Source: Tanytarsus gracilentus (taxonomy: Eukaryota; Arthropoda; Insecta; Diptera; Chironomidae). Taken from it: a stretch of 64,000 nt of DNA. Of this stretch, positions 44,129-57,161 are shown one piece after another. Where the stretch lies: NCBI GenBank assembly GCA_038502055.1, contig JAXRKN010000042.1:3968001-4032000 (forward strand). The letters are read 5' to 3'. The notes beneath the pieces are model-generated. The model saw nothing but the letters and a program-made list of their open reading frames with translations, was not told the DNA's origin and made no database searches. Numbering within the stretch: the first letter of the stretch is position 1; each line of letters begins with the position of its first letter. A program made the position numbers and the translations under genes.

Positions 44129-46219
44129 TTAACTACCAACCATTATATTAATTTGATGATGCGATTGTTCCATATCTGAGACCACACTAGATGCGGAGGA
44201 AGCTACTGGTGTCAGTTGCTCAGACTTGACAAAATCATCCATTTGATTGAGAGCCGAAGAAAGTTTGTAACAATTCAATTCATAGTATTCGGAATTATTG
44301 GATGACTCAGATGTTTCGAGAAAGGGAAAATCCCAATTTGAATTCGAAACACTTTGACTCACGGATATTGAGGAAGCTGTAAGAGATTCTAGAGAACAGC
44401 TACTGACGGTCGTAAGTGTGGTTATAATTGAAGATATGGGAGCTGCGTTTGCAGAATTTGAAACTGTGGATGAACTAGAAACATTAGAAGTACCGCCATT
44501 GGATGGAGTATTGCCATTTGAAATTGTAACATGCAAATTTGTAATCGTATTTGAATTTTTTTGTGAGGTGGAAGTTTGTGTGAGGGATGTTGAGGTCGTG
44601 CTTGTAAAAATATCACTGTTACTTAGCGGATCGAGAGCAGATTGAGATGAAAGACTTAATACTGAGCCCCAATCAATAGATTTTGTGCTATTGCAATCAA
44701 CATCATCGTCGACATCACCGAAAGCAGAGTCTGTTGTACTGGTCGCAGTGCTTGAATTCGAAGCCAGTTGAGATATGCCTGGTGATGCGACATTTAGAGG
44801 AAAAGGAGTGGCACGACCTGACGGAGGATCTTTTAGTGGGTGGTGTTCATATATTGGCATGGGCTCATTGAAAGATTGAACTCGATTAGTAATGCAATTG
44901 TTTGATATCGTGGTGTTACTATATGGTTGTGAAAAGCTGTTGTTACAGGCATTTAAACTACAATTATTTATCATACTTCTTTCATTACTAAGACTACTAC
45001 TACTACCACCATTTATTTGCTTCGAGTCAGAACAGTTGGTGGACCGCGATTGAAAAGATTGAGTGAGAAAGTCCATATTCTGTGTCTGATTTTGATTGTG
45101 AAGAACTGCTTGTCTATGTTGCTGCATTCGTTGATGATAAATTTGATTCTCTAATTCTATTTCCTTTTCCAAGGACTTTAATGTATTACATATTAATACT
45201 GATCGGTATAAGGATTGATCAGATGCTTGCCTAAATCGTGCAAGTTTGAACATTGAAAGATTCATCATTTTCAAACGCTTCTCCTTATAACATTGCTTAG
45301 TTGTGCACCATAAATTGTTTCTACCTTCGCAGCAATTCTTCATAATTCCAATTCCATTGTTGCATAAGCGATTCGAACTGCAATAGCTATTGGAGTTGCC
45401 AAGCTCAAAATAAGATTTTCCGTTTTCAGCACAACGAATGGTCTGTTGCTGTTGCTGTTGGTGAGATGCTAAATCGTAGTGTTGATGGTGATGATTATTA
45501 TAGTAGGCCCAGTTTGTCCCATGATTAGTGCTATGGAAGAATGACGAGCGTAAATTGGGTTGAACATGCTGGTTATTGTATTGCGTTAATGTTGGAGTTC
45601 GTGAACAATTCTGATAAGATTCAGGAGTATAGCCTGGCTTAGGATAAGCGGGTGCATAGTTTTGTTTCGAGGACGATGGTGACGGATATCTAATTGGTGT
45701 ATAATTTTGATTTACAATGATCGTATGATCGTCTAGAAGTAAATCATCATCATCATCATCGTCGAAATCAAAATCATCTTGAAAATCGTCCTCATCATCG
45801 TCCAATAGATCGTCTTGATCTAGAAGGGTGGTTGCTAGTGTTGATCTCGTTATGTTTTCAGCAGTCTGTGCCAAGGAAGAAAGCGTGCTAGTTGTACAAT
45901 TAAACTGTATTGATGACATTGTACTATTACTCCAAGTTTCTGTAACGGCTTGCAGTTTACTTATGCTATCTTGTGGTTCGTTAGACCACTGATGGGTTTC
46001 TGGTGGAATTATATCTGACTTTAGTGATTTCAACAATACATTACTATTGTTCCTATTAACTGTTGTCGCCGTTTTTATGGATGTTTTCAAGATTTCGGCA
46101 AACTTGAGAGCTTTTGGTGGTGAAGCAGCATCCTCCTTTTTTTCGTTTGACTCACAAACTGTATCGATCTCATATTTACGTTTTGTCGTTGCCTTTATTG
46201 CTGTTTGAAGACCCATCAT
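44129..46219 (-). CDS. tara: Taranis, SERTA-domain transcriptional/cell-cycle regulator
   Basis: SERTAD/TRIP-Br family protein; Drosophila taranis works with trithorax-group and cyclin partners in cell fate and sleep. A single coding exon gives 696 residues from ATG at 46219 (MMGLQTAIKATTKRKYEID); the frame is open five codons upstream but without an ATG. The SERTA domain is at about residues 310-360 (RLKMMNLSMFKLARFRQ, SLYRSVLICNTLKSLEKEI). Other features are KRKYEID and ALKFAEILKTS near the N-terminus, a very acidic Asp stretch at about 125-165, Gln/His/Asn- and Ser/Thr-rich tracts, and a C-terminal acidic region (YYELNCYKLSSALNQMDDF). A strong pyrimidine-tract acceptor (tttttattttag) ends at 46308 on the forward map, so at least one 5' UTR exon lies upstream. 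Confidence 0.93.
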   Translation of the reverse strand: MMGLQTAIKATTKRKYEIDTVCESNEKKEDAASPPKALKFAEILKTSIKTATTVNRNNSNVLLKSLKSDIIPPETHQWSNEPQDSISKLQAVTETWSNSTMSSIQFNCTTSTLSSLAQTAENITRSTLATTLLDQDDLLDDDEDDFQDDFDFDDDDDDDLLLDDHTIIVNQNYTPIRYPSPSSSKQNYAPAYPKPGYTPESYQNCSRTPTLTQYNNQHVQPNLRSSFFHSTNHGTNWAYYNNHHHQHYDLASHQQQQQQTIRCAENGKSYFELGNSNSYCSSNRLCNNGIGIMKNCCEGRNNLWCTTKQCYKEKRLKMMNLSMFKLARFRQASDQSLYRSVLICNTLKSLEKEIELENQIYHQRMQQHRQAVLHNQNQTQNMDFLTQSFQSRSTNCSDSKQINGGSSSSLSNERSMINNCSLNACNNSFSQPYSNTTISNNCITNRVQSFNEPMPIYEHHPLKDPPSGRATPFPLNVASPGISQLASNSSTATSTTDSAFGDVDDDVDCNSTKSIDWGSVLSLSSQSALDPLSNSDIFTSTTSTSLTQTSTSQKNSNTITNLHVTISNGNTPSNGGTSNVSSSSTVSNSANAAPISSIITTLTTVSSCSLESLTASSISVSQSVSNSNWDFPFLETSESSNNSEYYELNCYKLSSALNQMDDFVKSEQLTPVASSASSVVSDMEQSHHQINIMVGS

Positions 46220-49200
46220 TTCACTATTCTCCAATCTTTTTCTTTTTTTGCTTCCTTATAAAATTAAATTTTTGCGTTCTTGATTGTTGAGTGATATAAC
46301 TTTGTAACTAAAATAAAAAGGAAATTTTAAAAAAACAGTTATAAAATATTAAATAAAAAGCAAGTCATATCTATATATATAATTCACTCATGTCCTTGTG
46401 GCAGTGATTTGTTTTTGATAATGAACGTTCATAAGAGACGCTCAAAATCCTCATCAAGCAATATCGAATCCAATCCGATCCGTGAGCAAACAACAAAGAA
46501 AACAGTTTCATAACCTGAATATATTAAGCACAACCATCGAGTCAGCGCCAACAAAACAGCGTAGTATGGGAATGAGACTTTCATTTCTTCGACAATCGAA
46601 AAATAGAGAGAGAAAATGAAGGAAAAAGAAGCAATATAATGTACATTATTTCTTAAACTGTTCATGTGCGTTATTTGAGAGCTTTTCTACAGCTCTAAAT
46701 TCTTTCGTCCTAGCTCAAAAGAGCTTTTTCAATAACTTTACCATTTGTTCATCATAAACTATCAATAAAAATTTTCTAATCATCATCATAAGATTTTCTT
46801 CCTCAATATGCGCTTTACATGTATCTTCGTTCAGTTTTTTTTTGTCTCAAATATTTCTTCTCTACCTCTTTGCTTCAAAGCTAAAAACCTGTTTATGAAG
46901 GCCGCAATGTATTTTTCAAAACATTTTTTTTCTCTCTTTGGCTTTACATTCTACGTTTTCTTCCACCATGAGTCAAGATATTATTATTATACTTTCAACT
47001 TTATAAGTTTTAATAACGGTCGTTCGACACTTTGATTTTAGAGATATCTTGGATTCAAAAAAAATTAAACAATTATTTTTCAATAAAAATTGGTCATTAA
47101 GATATATGAAAGCAAAAATTGGCTCCAAATATTTAAAATTCTATTACTTTGTGAAAAAGAATGTAATTTTGAGCTTTGGCGTGAAGCTGATTTTATTAAA
47201 ACTTTTAACTTACAACGTAAATATCTATCCACAAAAGCTACACACTTTAGTCCTTCAACTCACATGAATACATACACTTCTATATAGCCGAACATATACA
47301 GTCGAGGCGAAAATTTTCCAATATTCATGACGCCAGTACATTCGCTCATAGCTCTTAAATTTTCCCAATTTTTCCAAATACTTTGTGCATAATGAATTGA
47401 GTTTCAATTTATGACGAGCATGTGACGATCGCACCAAAGATCACCCACCCATTAAACACGTTAAATTTTCCTATTTTCGTTTGTTTTCCAACTTCGGCTC
47501 AAGAGTACAGCGTGATTGTATATACAAAAATTCTTCTTGTATTAAAGTATATCATCATCATCATCATGCAAGAGTAAAGAAGAGCGAGCAAAGGAAGAAA
47601 AAACCATAACAGTTTGCTTGGTGAATTTTGCGCAAACTCACGCTCCCTATCGATAAGAATGGGAAGAAAGTCGACTGTGTGTTTGTATACTGAAGGACTA
47701 AAAGAGAAACGAAACGTTGATGATTTTTTTCTTTTGACTCATTTTTGTTACTCCTATGGTAACGGAAATTTACAATATTTTCATCTGAGAATATCGATTC
47801 AAAAAAAGTTGTGACGGTTTTCGAAAAAAAAAACTGTTTAACATCTAAAGTTAAAAGTTTATATGTGGGAATGAAACTCTGATCTTTAGCCATTTCATAC
47901 TTTGTGTCTTCATGGACACACATTGAGATTTGTTTGAAATATAGCCTGGCACATTTTAATGCTTTTTAAATATTATACGTTATTAATTTAACTCAATTCC
48001 TCATTATCAGTAGGGGTGTTTGAGTAGCCAAGCGCTTTGAGATAAGAGATCATCGATTTTATTGAAACAAAATTATTTGATTTTTTTTAAAAGTTTTAAC
48101 GACTCCGGCAACGTGATCATGTTGGCCAGCATACATCATATGTAATTTTAAAACCGACAAACTTTTTTGAAATAATCATCATTGTCGTCGTCGTAAAGCG
48201 ATAGCGATGTGAAACGGTAAGAAAAATGTTTTTATTCAACCACGTTTCTTGTTTTAAAAGCGGCGGCAAAAATGAAGCATTGGACTGTAGTGAGTGCGGA
48301 GTATGAAGGAAAAAGCAAATGCCAGTGGCAAATTAACGCGAGAGAAGGGCAATGGCTTAAAGGTTTCTCATATTATATTTTTCTATCTTCATCATCAATA
48401 TATATAGAACGTCCCTGTTTTTAATAAAGAAAATGCTTTTCCCGAACGAAGTTGATGTCGGGCACGTTATGGAATGACGTCTTTTACCTCAATATCTTTG
48501 TATAACAGAAATGAATTGAAAATGTTTTGTTACAAAGGGTGCGCATTGACCCATTCACTCTGCGCATAACACATAAAAGTTTATTTCAGAAAAATGAATA
48601 TTTCTCTCTTTCTCTCTCTGTTCGGTTTGTTCGACTTTAATGTGTACGCTCAAGCGATTTTATAAAATACTTTTTTTTTCGTACGTAACATTTTTCTCTC
48701 CCCGCAAAAATATATAGAAAGCGCTCTTGGTTGAGGAGGAAAAAATTGTACAATTCACATCCACATCCATTGAACCAGCAGAGCAGCGTTCGCTTATTTT
48801 GTTCTCTCCCTCTCTTTCTCCCTTTCGTTCATTTATGTACTTTTTACGAACATTCGTTCACTAAATGGAAAATAACCAAAGAAAAAAAGTTCGTGTATTG
48901 CTGAGCGTCGTTTCATATAGAAATCTCACTCGGGTCTCGTTTCGTTTGCTGACGTTCATATGCGAGCTCGGTCTTTATGGCCGAATTCCTCGGCTTTATA
49001 TATTTATGGTATTTATTATTTAGAGAACAGACGCAAGCAAGCGAAAATCCAAGGGAACTCATACTACTTTGTCGACGACGAGTAACCAATACTATCGCAT
49101 CGCGAAAGCATTACACTATACTAAATATCGTCATCTCTTATAAAATATCTCTTATATTCTTTTTCTTCTTTCTCAACTTGCTTGCTTGCTATACCCTGTA

Positions 49201-50763
49201 CAGAAAATTATCTTTCTTCTACAATATAATGTTGAAGTAAAACAGAATTTTTTCTTCTTTCTCTCTCCCTCATTTTTTCATTTCAACTGCTGCTGCTCTA
49301 TACTCAATGTAGGTATAGATTTATTTTTATACCATACTACAGGAAATTCTTGCATCATGAGACTTATATTTCTCTTATGTATTTATCATCCGTTCTTAAA
49401 GCGTTCACTGTATACTTTGAAAATAATCAGTGAAAAAGCTTTTTCCTCGCATTTTCTAACGACAGCGACGAAAATATGGACAAAAATGTTGTTGTTCACG
49501 GAGGCGGGTTTTCGTCTTTTGGAATTTAAATAATATCCAAAAATTTTACACGTCAATATTATTTTGAAATTCAAAATTATAATGGTTAAGAATTGCAAAC
49601 TTTTTTTAATGTAGTTTACAGTAGATGTGCTTGCAAAAGCAATAGTACTGAAATGCTGCTGCATTCAATTCTCATTTCTAAAGCATGTCACCTGTTGAGT
49701 ATTTTTTAATTCATGTATTAAAAAAGAGCACCGCATTCTAATATGTTTATACATCGTTGCTCTTTTTCGACTAATAAATATCGATATGAGTGAAAAGAGT
49801 GATCAGTAACAATCAAAACGTGTTCGTATGCATATCTCGGATATTTTTTCTTCTCGGCAGTGCTTGGAAAATCAAACGAGGCAACAATTAAAAATAATGT
49901 CAACGTTGAGGAGCAATCGGAAAACCTTTCCTCATTTCAACTTGCTTACATACTTGATGTTGAATGAAAAAAATATGATTCACGAAGAAAAAGTAGTCTT
50001 CAAATTTTGAGTATATATGACACATTTAATTCATAAAAATAAGGTTCATAACTTGGACAATTCCACTACGCATGTCCTGAAAACTCATGATAGGAAAAGC
50101 AACGTACAATGCTCCATATAGGTAAAGAGGAGAGAGAGAGAGAGAGATTTTGTGGCAAAACATGTTGCCATAACTACGAGAGTTAATACATATATATTCT
50201 GCAGGGACTTTTTGTATATACTTCTCATGAAGCAATGGATGGAAGAATATAAAAGAGCGATAGCACAGACTCGAATACTATCGCACACATAAATATAAAT
50301 CGCACAAATACATTCGAACACATTTGACGCCAAACATGGAATATATTTACGAACGACGAACATTGTGAGTGAATAATTCTAAGAATACGAAAGAGTGACT
50401 CGGTCGTATACACAGAGAATGAGCACTATGTACAAGCACGAGTCATTTGATGGGTCGAATAGAATGTAGGTAGGCAGTAGTAGAAAGACTGAGTCGACGA
50501 GCAAATTCGAAGAAGAACATTATTATTCGAGGGGACCGAAATTCCGTTTTTGCCCTATTCTCTTTACTACTCTGCACTTCTTCGACTCTTGAAACGTGGC
50601 TGAAACATCCCTGCTTCCAACCCTTATGCATACAATCCTCATCTCTGTAACTCTCTTCGTTCATTTTCACTCATTCTCTCTTTAAAATCATCATCATCAT
50701 CCCTGAGCCACCGCGCTATTTCACCACCCCTACAACGAATGTATGAGCAAAGGAGGTTATTAT
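46220..50763. promoter_or_regulatory. Upstream of tara, gene-free
   Basis: No coding exon recognised. It should contain the tara 5' UTR and control region. Simple-sequence runs are common: GAGAGAGAGAGAG at about 50130-50146, CTCTCTCTTTCTC at 48603-48620, and TCATCATCATCAT at 47551-47565. The ORFs at 46429-46665, 47564-47923 and 49186-49533 look random in composition. Confidence 0.4.
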
Positions 50764-51519
50764 TAGGGATCCTTAATTCACCGGTGAATGCGATTTCGGT
50801 GATCACCGGTGACAAAAGTCTTCACCGGTGATCCCGGTACACCGGTGACGACTTTTGACAAATTTCTGAAGGAAAAAACTCTTTTCGGCCATTTTGGAGT
50901 TGTTATACCAATTTTTAGATACTTTTTTTGTTTCCATATAAATTATAAAGTTCAACATTAAAAAAATTAGGTTTTTCTTATTATTTGTAGAAATTTTTCT
51001 TTTTCATTAATTGATGAATCAAATTTCAATCTTATCAAAATATCTTTCCTATAAATTTTTAGGATTTTTACCGATTTTAAAGTTTTTTTTATAAGATATC
51101 AAAGTAACATGTTAATTTGTTGTCTTTTGATCAAATCTTTCTAAATATGCGCACTTACTAAAATGTTTTTTCACTCATTTAAATTTTTATTTTTTTTGGT
51201 GTGAAATGTTTTGATTATTTATCTAAAAAATTTAAAAATTTAAATGACTGAAAAAACTTTTTTAAATGGGCATATTTTGAACGAATTTTCTTAGCCATTT
51301 AATTTTGTTTTAAAAAATTTTTAAATGTATTCTATAATTTCTCAATTAAAATTTACTAGTTTAAAAAATTTTTAGCTTTGAAAAAAATTAAAAAAAAAAA
51401 AAAAAAATTATCAATTTCGTCACCGGTGTCACCGGACAAAAAATCGGTGATTACCGGTGACGAAAAGTTTCGGTGATCACCGGTGATCACCGTACCGGTA
51501 TTCACCGTGAGGATCCCTA
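50764..51519. mobile_element. hAT-type non-autonomous element (MITE) with 8-bp TSD
   Basis: The 756-bp element begins TAGGGATCCT and ends GGATCCCTA, so the termini are inverted repeats. It is flanked on both sides by GTTATTAT (50756-50763 and 51520-51527), an 8-bp duplication that fits the hAT consensus nTnnnnAn. Both subterminal regions carry many CACCGGTGA/TCACCGGTGA repeats in both orientations, typical of hAT transposase-binding arrays. The centre is AT-rich with a run of about 18 A and no transposase reading frame. Confidence 0.92.
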
Positions 51520-51527
51520 GTTATTAT

Positions 51528-54500
51528 CGTATTTTTTACTTCTTGTTCCTTTCGAAGTTTTTTTAAATTAAGCTTTCCCTTCTTGCTTCTATTTATCAAC
51601 ATGATCTTGCATTTCACTAAATTCTTAATTTTTAAATTTTCTACTGGAAAAAATATTTAGTTTCTGAAAAGTAACTCTTCGATCGTATATATATATGAGT
51701 CAGTTTATGACAGTGAAGCAAGAAAAAGCAACAAACGGATAAAAAATGAAAATACTTAAAACCCATGCTTTTTGTGCGACGTTCTCTCCCGCGCGCTCTT
51801 TCGACACGCAAATGATATGAAAAACTTTTTCTTTTTTTCAACAACGGCAGTTGCTTGCTGTAAAGCGGCATACAAGCCGAATATTGAAAATAGTCGTGCC
51901 TTTGAAAGCTTTTCCTCATGTGGTTTGACGTAATTTTTTTGCTGTTTTCAAAACACTTTCGCATGAGCATGAGCAAAAAAGTGGAGGGATAAGCGAGAAG
52001 AAAATCAAATGAAAATGAAGAAAACTCTCTTGCGATGATAAAACACGCTTCTCACCCTATGCATGAACGATCATCATTGAATTTTTATACGAAGGGGAAG
52101 CGCTGTTGCTGCTGTTATTTATTTTTGTACAGACAAAATATGAGAGTTTTCTTTTTCGAATGCATTGCATTTTTAAGAATTTTGGATCTGTCAAACAATC
52201 CAAAATTGCTTGATTGCCAGTGACTAACTGAATAGTATCGAAAAAAATTTATACTGTGAAATGAACAATGGATGCCGCCTTTCTTAAAATGTTCATTTGC
52301 AGTCCTAAGTTTTACTTTGAATCCAACATCCCAAGATGATCTTCCTAAACAAGTGTTTCTGTCTCTTCCTTACACTTATTGACTTTTGGGATGTCTTTAA
52401 CTACCATCCATTATTTTATGTCTTATTTGATTCATAGCGATCATAACCATAGCTTTGAGAATCAAACAACATTTTTTGAAAATTATTTTATTTCATTAAA
52501 AATTTGTCAAAATGAAGAGAAATTTGAAAATTCTTGTAGTGAAAATCATAAAAGCTCCACAGAAAAATAATATTGAGCTTTATGTAATTTAACAATCTGA
52601 TTGATTTATGTCTATATTCTCTTATTTCTTTTCGGCTGTACTGTTAATCGACAAAATAATTAAAGACAGAACAAAAAATTTAAATTAAATTTATTTAAGT
52701 AATTTTCACGTGATTAATTGTGACTAAATTTTCCGTGCTCAGGACATGGTGAGCAATTTGGAAGATTTGAAATTTTAAAAGAAGTTTTTGGACTCATCCA
52801 CCACCGCTCAAGTTTAAGATGAGGAGAGAGAGACAGAGAGAGAGAGAGGGAAAGAGAGAGTTACTACCTACACTTCAAATTTATTTTCCCTTTTCTTCTC
52901 CTCATTTAATCGTGTTTTCAATAATGTATGGAACTTTTCGATCCTTGCTTCCTTAAATCTCTTTTTCATTGAAAACAAAAAGAAAAAAATTCTCTTCAAT
53001 TTATAAGGATATGCAATGGGAGGAAAGAAAAGTTGAGAAGAAAATTATTAAGCAACTTTTAGTGAGCATAAAGCTCTCTCACATAGCACATAGGAGGCAC
53101 ATGATGAGAGCAAAATAAAAATAACACACAATTCAAAATTTCTTCACGCATAGCGCATCAGAAGACCGCGACAATTCTGTTTTGTTTTGTTGCTCATAAT
53201 CAAAATATTTATCACAAAAGCGGCATGGACAGGTGAGGACAATGATAATTTAAAAAAATAGATTATACCTTATATTTTCTGCTGGTTTTGATATTTGCCA
53301 AATATATTGCTATCGCTTAAATATTCAACCATCTTTAAATGTTCCTCTAAATGTTTATAATAGTTTTGTCTGATTCACTCTTAATTTTTAAGCGTAATTT
53401 ATTTTTAAATACACTCATTACACTTTTGATCAAATTTCCATAAATTGTTCATTTTACTTTAAGCATGTAAAATTTTTGTTTATGAAAATAAATGCCTTTT
53501 TGACTTTGAACGGAGCTCGTTTTAAAAACGTCTTACAACATGCAATGCACAATATTATACTGATACATCATTGAACATTTTTTTTCATTTCTACTTCAGA
53601 CCCGTTTTCAAACGAAGCAATGAACGAACGAACGAACGAAGCAGAGAAGAAAAAATTTGTTTCAGGGAAAATGTGTATATGTAGGTAGAGAGAGAATATA
53701 AGGGCTCATTTAGAAAATACGTCTTGTTACATATTCAATTTAACCCCTTTTTAAAATAAGTAATAATACATTATTTTCTGTTTTTAAAGCTAAGTTATTT
53801 AAGGTTAAATTATTTTGGTAAAAAGTATTTGAAAAACTAAATTATGTGGTCTATTCAATTACTTTTTTTTGTTGGAAATTTCAGATTTAATGAGAAATTT
53901 CATATGCTACATAAAAGTCGCACTGAAAGAAAAAAAATCAATAAAAAATGTGAGTAAAATTTTTAAAATTTTAACTTCTTTTTCAAAATTTAAATTATTA
54001 GAGACTCTTACGTATTTTTTTGACTTCCCTACAGCGATGTGAACATTTTCGTTTTCTGTACTGCTATCCGATTTTTGTCGGCTCGTACAGTCGAATTCGT
54101 TCGTCGACGTTGCATGGAGGATAGAGAAATATTTTTGTGAATGTATTGATCAAGGAGAGAGTCTAAAGCATTACGTTTTAATTCTTAAACTTGATGATAA
54201 TTTTCTGAAATTCTATGAGTTTTTCCAGTAATTTAACATTAATTAAGCAGTTTAATTTTTTGAGTTGAAATAAAATGTTAAAATTTCATTACCATCGCTT
54301 GTAAAAAGTTATATATGTATATGAGTATATATACACATAAAAACATCAGCTTCAAAAATATAGAAACTTCACAAATGAAACGAACGAATTTCGACGTCAA
54401 GCAGTAAAACTTTTACTTCTACACTCCATCGATTTTTATAAAAAATTTATGATTTCATAATATGAAGCTCATAGCAGCTGCTTCAAATAAAAAGAAAGGG

Positions 54501-55967
54501 TGTAGAAGCGAATTTAAGCATTCTTTCTTCATTACGGTTGTTTTTCCTTTACATATAAAAATAACATCAAGCAGCATTGAAAGCCAGACTGTTACTGATG
54601 AATTCAAAAAGACCTAAACATATCGTTTTTTTTAGAAAAACTTAAATTTTTTCGTTTTAGTCAATGAATTTTCACATTTTTCTACGAGAAAAAACACATT
54701 GATAAGTTATGTGGACATGTAGTATTTTTCCCTATTTTACTTGGCTCGATAATGTTTTTTCAGTAAAAATTGTGGTTTATTTGGGATCTAATACTTCACA
54801 AGAAGTATCGGTAAGTTCGAGTCTTTTTGGATATTCTTTTAAATTTAAGAAGTTTGTAGGCGGCAAGCCGCCCGTACTTTTGTTTTGAGTATAATGCGTG
54901 TTTTGGTGCCGCGGCACCTTTTTAAACAGTTCATAAAAGAAACCCAAAATTGTCCTGGAATTTTATTTTAGTGTCGGTTCATATTGAGTTAACGTCCATT
55001 CCATATTTATTGTTTGAAATTTGAAGGTTTAAGTCGATAATATATCTTGCTAATTAACCTTCACTAAAATCCACTAAAACCTCCCAAAATTCAACCTAAG
55101 CTGATTAAAACTTTTATTGTCATAAAGAAATCAGTGAAGATTAAAATTTCTCAAATTCTTATTGAATTCTTGTTGGAGCGTTATAAATTACAAACAAAAC
55201 TGGGGTTTTATTACAATTTAATAGAGATTTTTACAGATTTTGTTATGTAAGAGAAATCTCATACTTGTGTTAAAAATATTTTAGAATTAAAAACCCTAAA
55301 TTAAATATAGATTATTATTTTCTTAATAATCTAGAGGGTTCATTTTTTTAAATTATTTAAAGGAAAAAAAGGATCGTGCAACACTAACGGCTGCTCAAAA
55401 AATCGTTAATGAAGATTTTTTAAAGTGTATATATCTTTGAATTTTGTCATTAACGGGGGCAGAAAAATTGCACTCTTATTCTTTCAATTTGAACTAAAAT
55501 ATCACTTAAAAGAAATATAAGGTTATAATATATTTTTTCAGCTAATCAAATTTTAAATGCTTCCTAAGAAGAGACAATAACGACATCTTTTGACAGTATT
55601 TAATCGCTAAAGCAGTTTATAATTTAAACATTTTCAGTCTTACATTAAATACTCAAAAATTAATAAACAATTTATCTCCAAAAAACTCATAAATTTTATG
55701 AACTCGTTATTAGTTTAAGGTAAAAAATAAGAATTAATTAAATATTAAGCTCGTAAATAGAAAAAGTTATCATTATAATCTTCCCGCTTAATATTTAAAC
55801 TTTTCAAGTGAATACTTGACTTTTCTATGATTATTAAATTGCTAAAAAAAATATTTTCAAAACTCACACACATTCTTGGACAAATAGGTTTTTGATGGTA
55901 TGAGTTGATGCTATCGAAGAAAAAAATATATGGTGTAAATCTCTAAACAAGTATTTTCTTTTCTAAA
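51528..55967. other. Gene-free DNA upstream of Pa1
   Basis: No coding exon recognised. There are purine repeats at 52820-52860 (GAGAGAGAGACAGAGAGAG type), a CGAACGAACGAACGAA run at about 53622-53640, and the GGTGCCGCGGCACC palindrome at 54905-54918. A GC-richer patch with several CG dinucleotides lies at about 54035-54125. Nothing more can be supported. Confidence 0.4.
54901..54918. repeat. Copy of the GGTGCCGCGGCACC palindrome
   Basis: TTTTGGTGCCGCGGCACC matches the inner arm of the element at 22381-22608 (TTTTGGTGCCGCGGCAC on the minus strand). About 45 bases upstream is another GC palindrome, GCGGCAAGCCGC. This suggests a fragment or relative of the same element family. Confidence 0.55.
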
Positions 55968-56435
55968 ATGACAGAAAGCGAATCTTCTTTTAATTTAAAT
56001 TGTTTCGAAGACGATTTCGAAAAGCACATGGAGGAAATAAATGATTACTATGAATGTTTGTGGTGTTACTTTGTTTTCGAGAGAATAAAACTTAATTAAT
56101 TTTCAATTTTAGATCTTGAAAATCACGGTGACTATCTGGAACTTTCATGGAAAAATCCAGGAAGAACTGTACCTAAAGTTGAAGAAGTAAAACCAATCGC
56201 TGAAACTCCAAAAGAAAGGTATTTTAAAATTAATTGTTTACATGAAAGTTTCATTGAACTAAATTTTTTCAGTGCAAGTAATAAAAATATGGAGTTTGAT
56301 TTTGATTTTGACGAGTCTCCCAACAGTTCTAAGTTAAATCAAATCAATCGAACACCTAAAGCAATAACAGCCAATAAAAAGAAAAGTGCTACTACGTTTA
56401 ATTCTGTTATGGAGAAGCTAAAGAAACGAACGTAA
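55968..56435 (+). CDS. Pa1: PTIP-associated protein 1 (PAGR1/Pa1) homologue
   Basis: Small subunit of the MLL3/4 (Drosophila Trr) H3K4 methyltransferase complex that works with PTIP. Exons 55968-56055, 56113-56218 and 56273-56435 give 118 residues. I assign it by three motifs shared in order with human PAGR1: YYEYLENHGDYLEL against the YELLAAHGTLELQ helix, then MEFDFDFDESP against EFDFDDEP, then NRTPKA followed by a basic helix FNSVMEKLKKRT. The human protein is much longer owing to a disordered N-terminus that is absent here. The first donor (gtttgt) is non-consensus but the phase is right. The gene lies 178 bp upstream of lin-52 on the same strand. Confidence 0.8.
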
Positions 56436-56613
56436 AATATAATAAACATAGTAATAAACATTTATATGCAACCAAAAAAAAAAATTATTTTCAACTAAAC
56501 GCGTTATCGACTAAAATTTAATTTTTATTTTATTAAAAAATAAAATTTGAATTTTCCGCATTCTTTTTTACCGAGGGGGTCGTTTTTAGTCTACAAGCGA
56601 AAACAAATAAACA

Positions 56614-57161
56614 ATGGCCACGGGTGAGCATTATTGACATTTTAAAGACTTTTTACTTCTCAAAATAAGTTTAATTTATGACAAAACAATTTTTGGATGG
56701 GCAATTTGTTCATCAAAAGTAAAAAAATTCAAAGATTTGAATTTTTAGCATCAAAAAAATAAATTTATAATTTCGGTTTACATTTCAGAAGACAACTTTT
56801 TGCTTAGCAATGAAAATTTGAGAGCATCGCCAGAATTGTGGCCAGAAAAAGTGCCCGGAAGTGACAACTTCATGAAGAGTGCCGTCAAACAAGCCCAGGA
56901 AAATGAACAAGGACTTACTCAGGATGATATCAGACAAATTTATCGTAAGTTTCATTTGAAGAGCTAAAACTGTGCTGGATCTCAAAAATCGTTAAACTTT
57001 TAGAGCTTGGGAGTTTACCAAAAATTGAAATTGTTGCGGAAATACGACGACTTTATGATGAAGCTTATCAATTGGGAGTGGAGGAGGGCAAGGAAGTTAC
57101 AAGAGGCAAATATTTGAATATTTTCACTAATAATGCACCATTTATCAAACGACCAAAATAA
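56614..57161 (+). CDS. lin-52: Lin-52, MuvB/dREAM complex subunit
   Basis: Core MuvB subunit that links the complex to pocket proteins for cell-cycle gene repression. Exons 56614-56623 (10 nt), 56789-56944 and 57004-57161 give 107 residues, close to the usual 110-120. It reads MATEDNFLLSNENLRASPELWPEKVPG, matching the SPDLWPEQLPG motif of human LIN52, and ends LGSLPKIEIVAEIRRLYDEA then YQLGVEEGKEVTRGKYLNIF. The first coding exon is only ten nucleotides (MAT plus one base). AATAAA overlaps the stop region at 57157. Confidence 0.93.

Noticed and set aside
46429..46665. Hydrophobic 78-codon minus-strand ORF upstream of tara
   Set aside because: No family resemblance and in the probable 5' UTR/promoter region.
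47564..47923. 119-codon minus-strand ORF
   Set aside because: Random-looking composition, no recognisable motif and no splice context.
50248..50255. TATAAAAG on the plus strand, a possible TATA box
   Set aside because: No coding exon follows within several kilobases and the orientation is away from tara; could be chance in AT-rich DNA.
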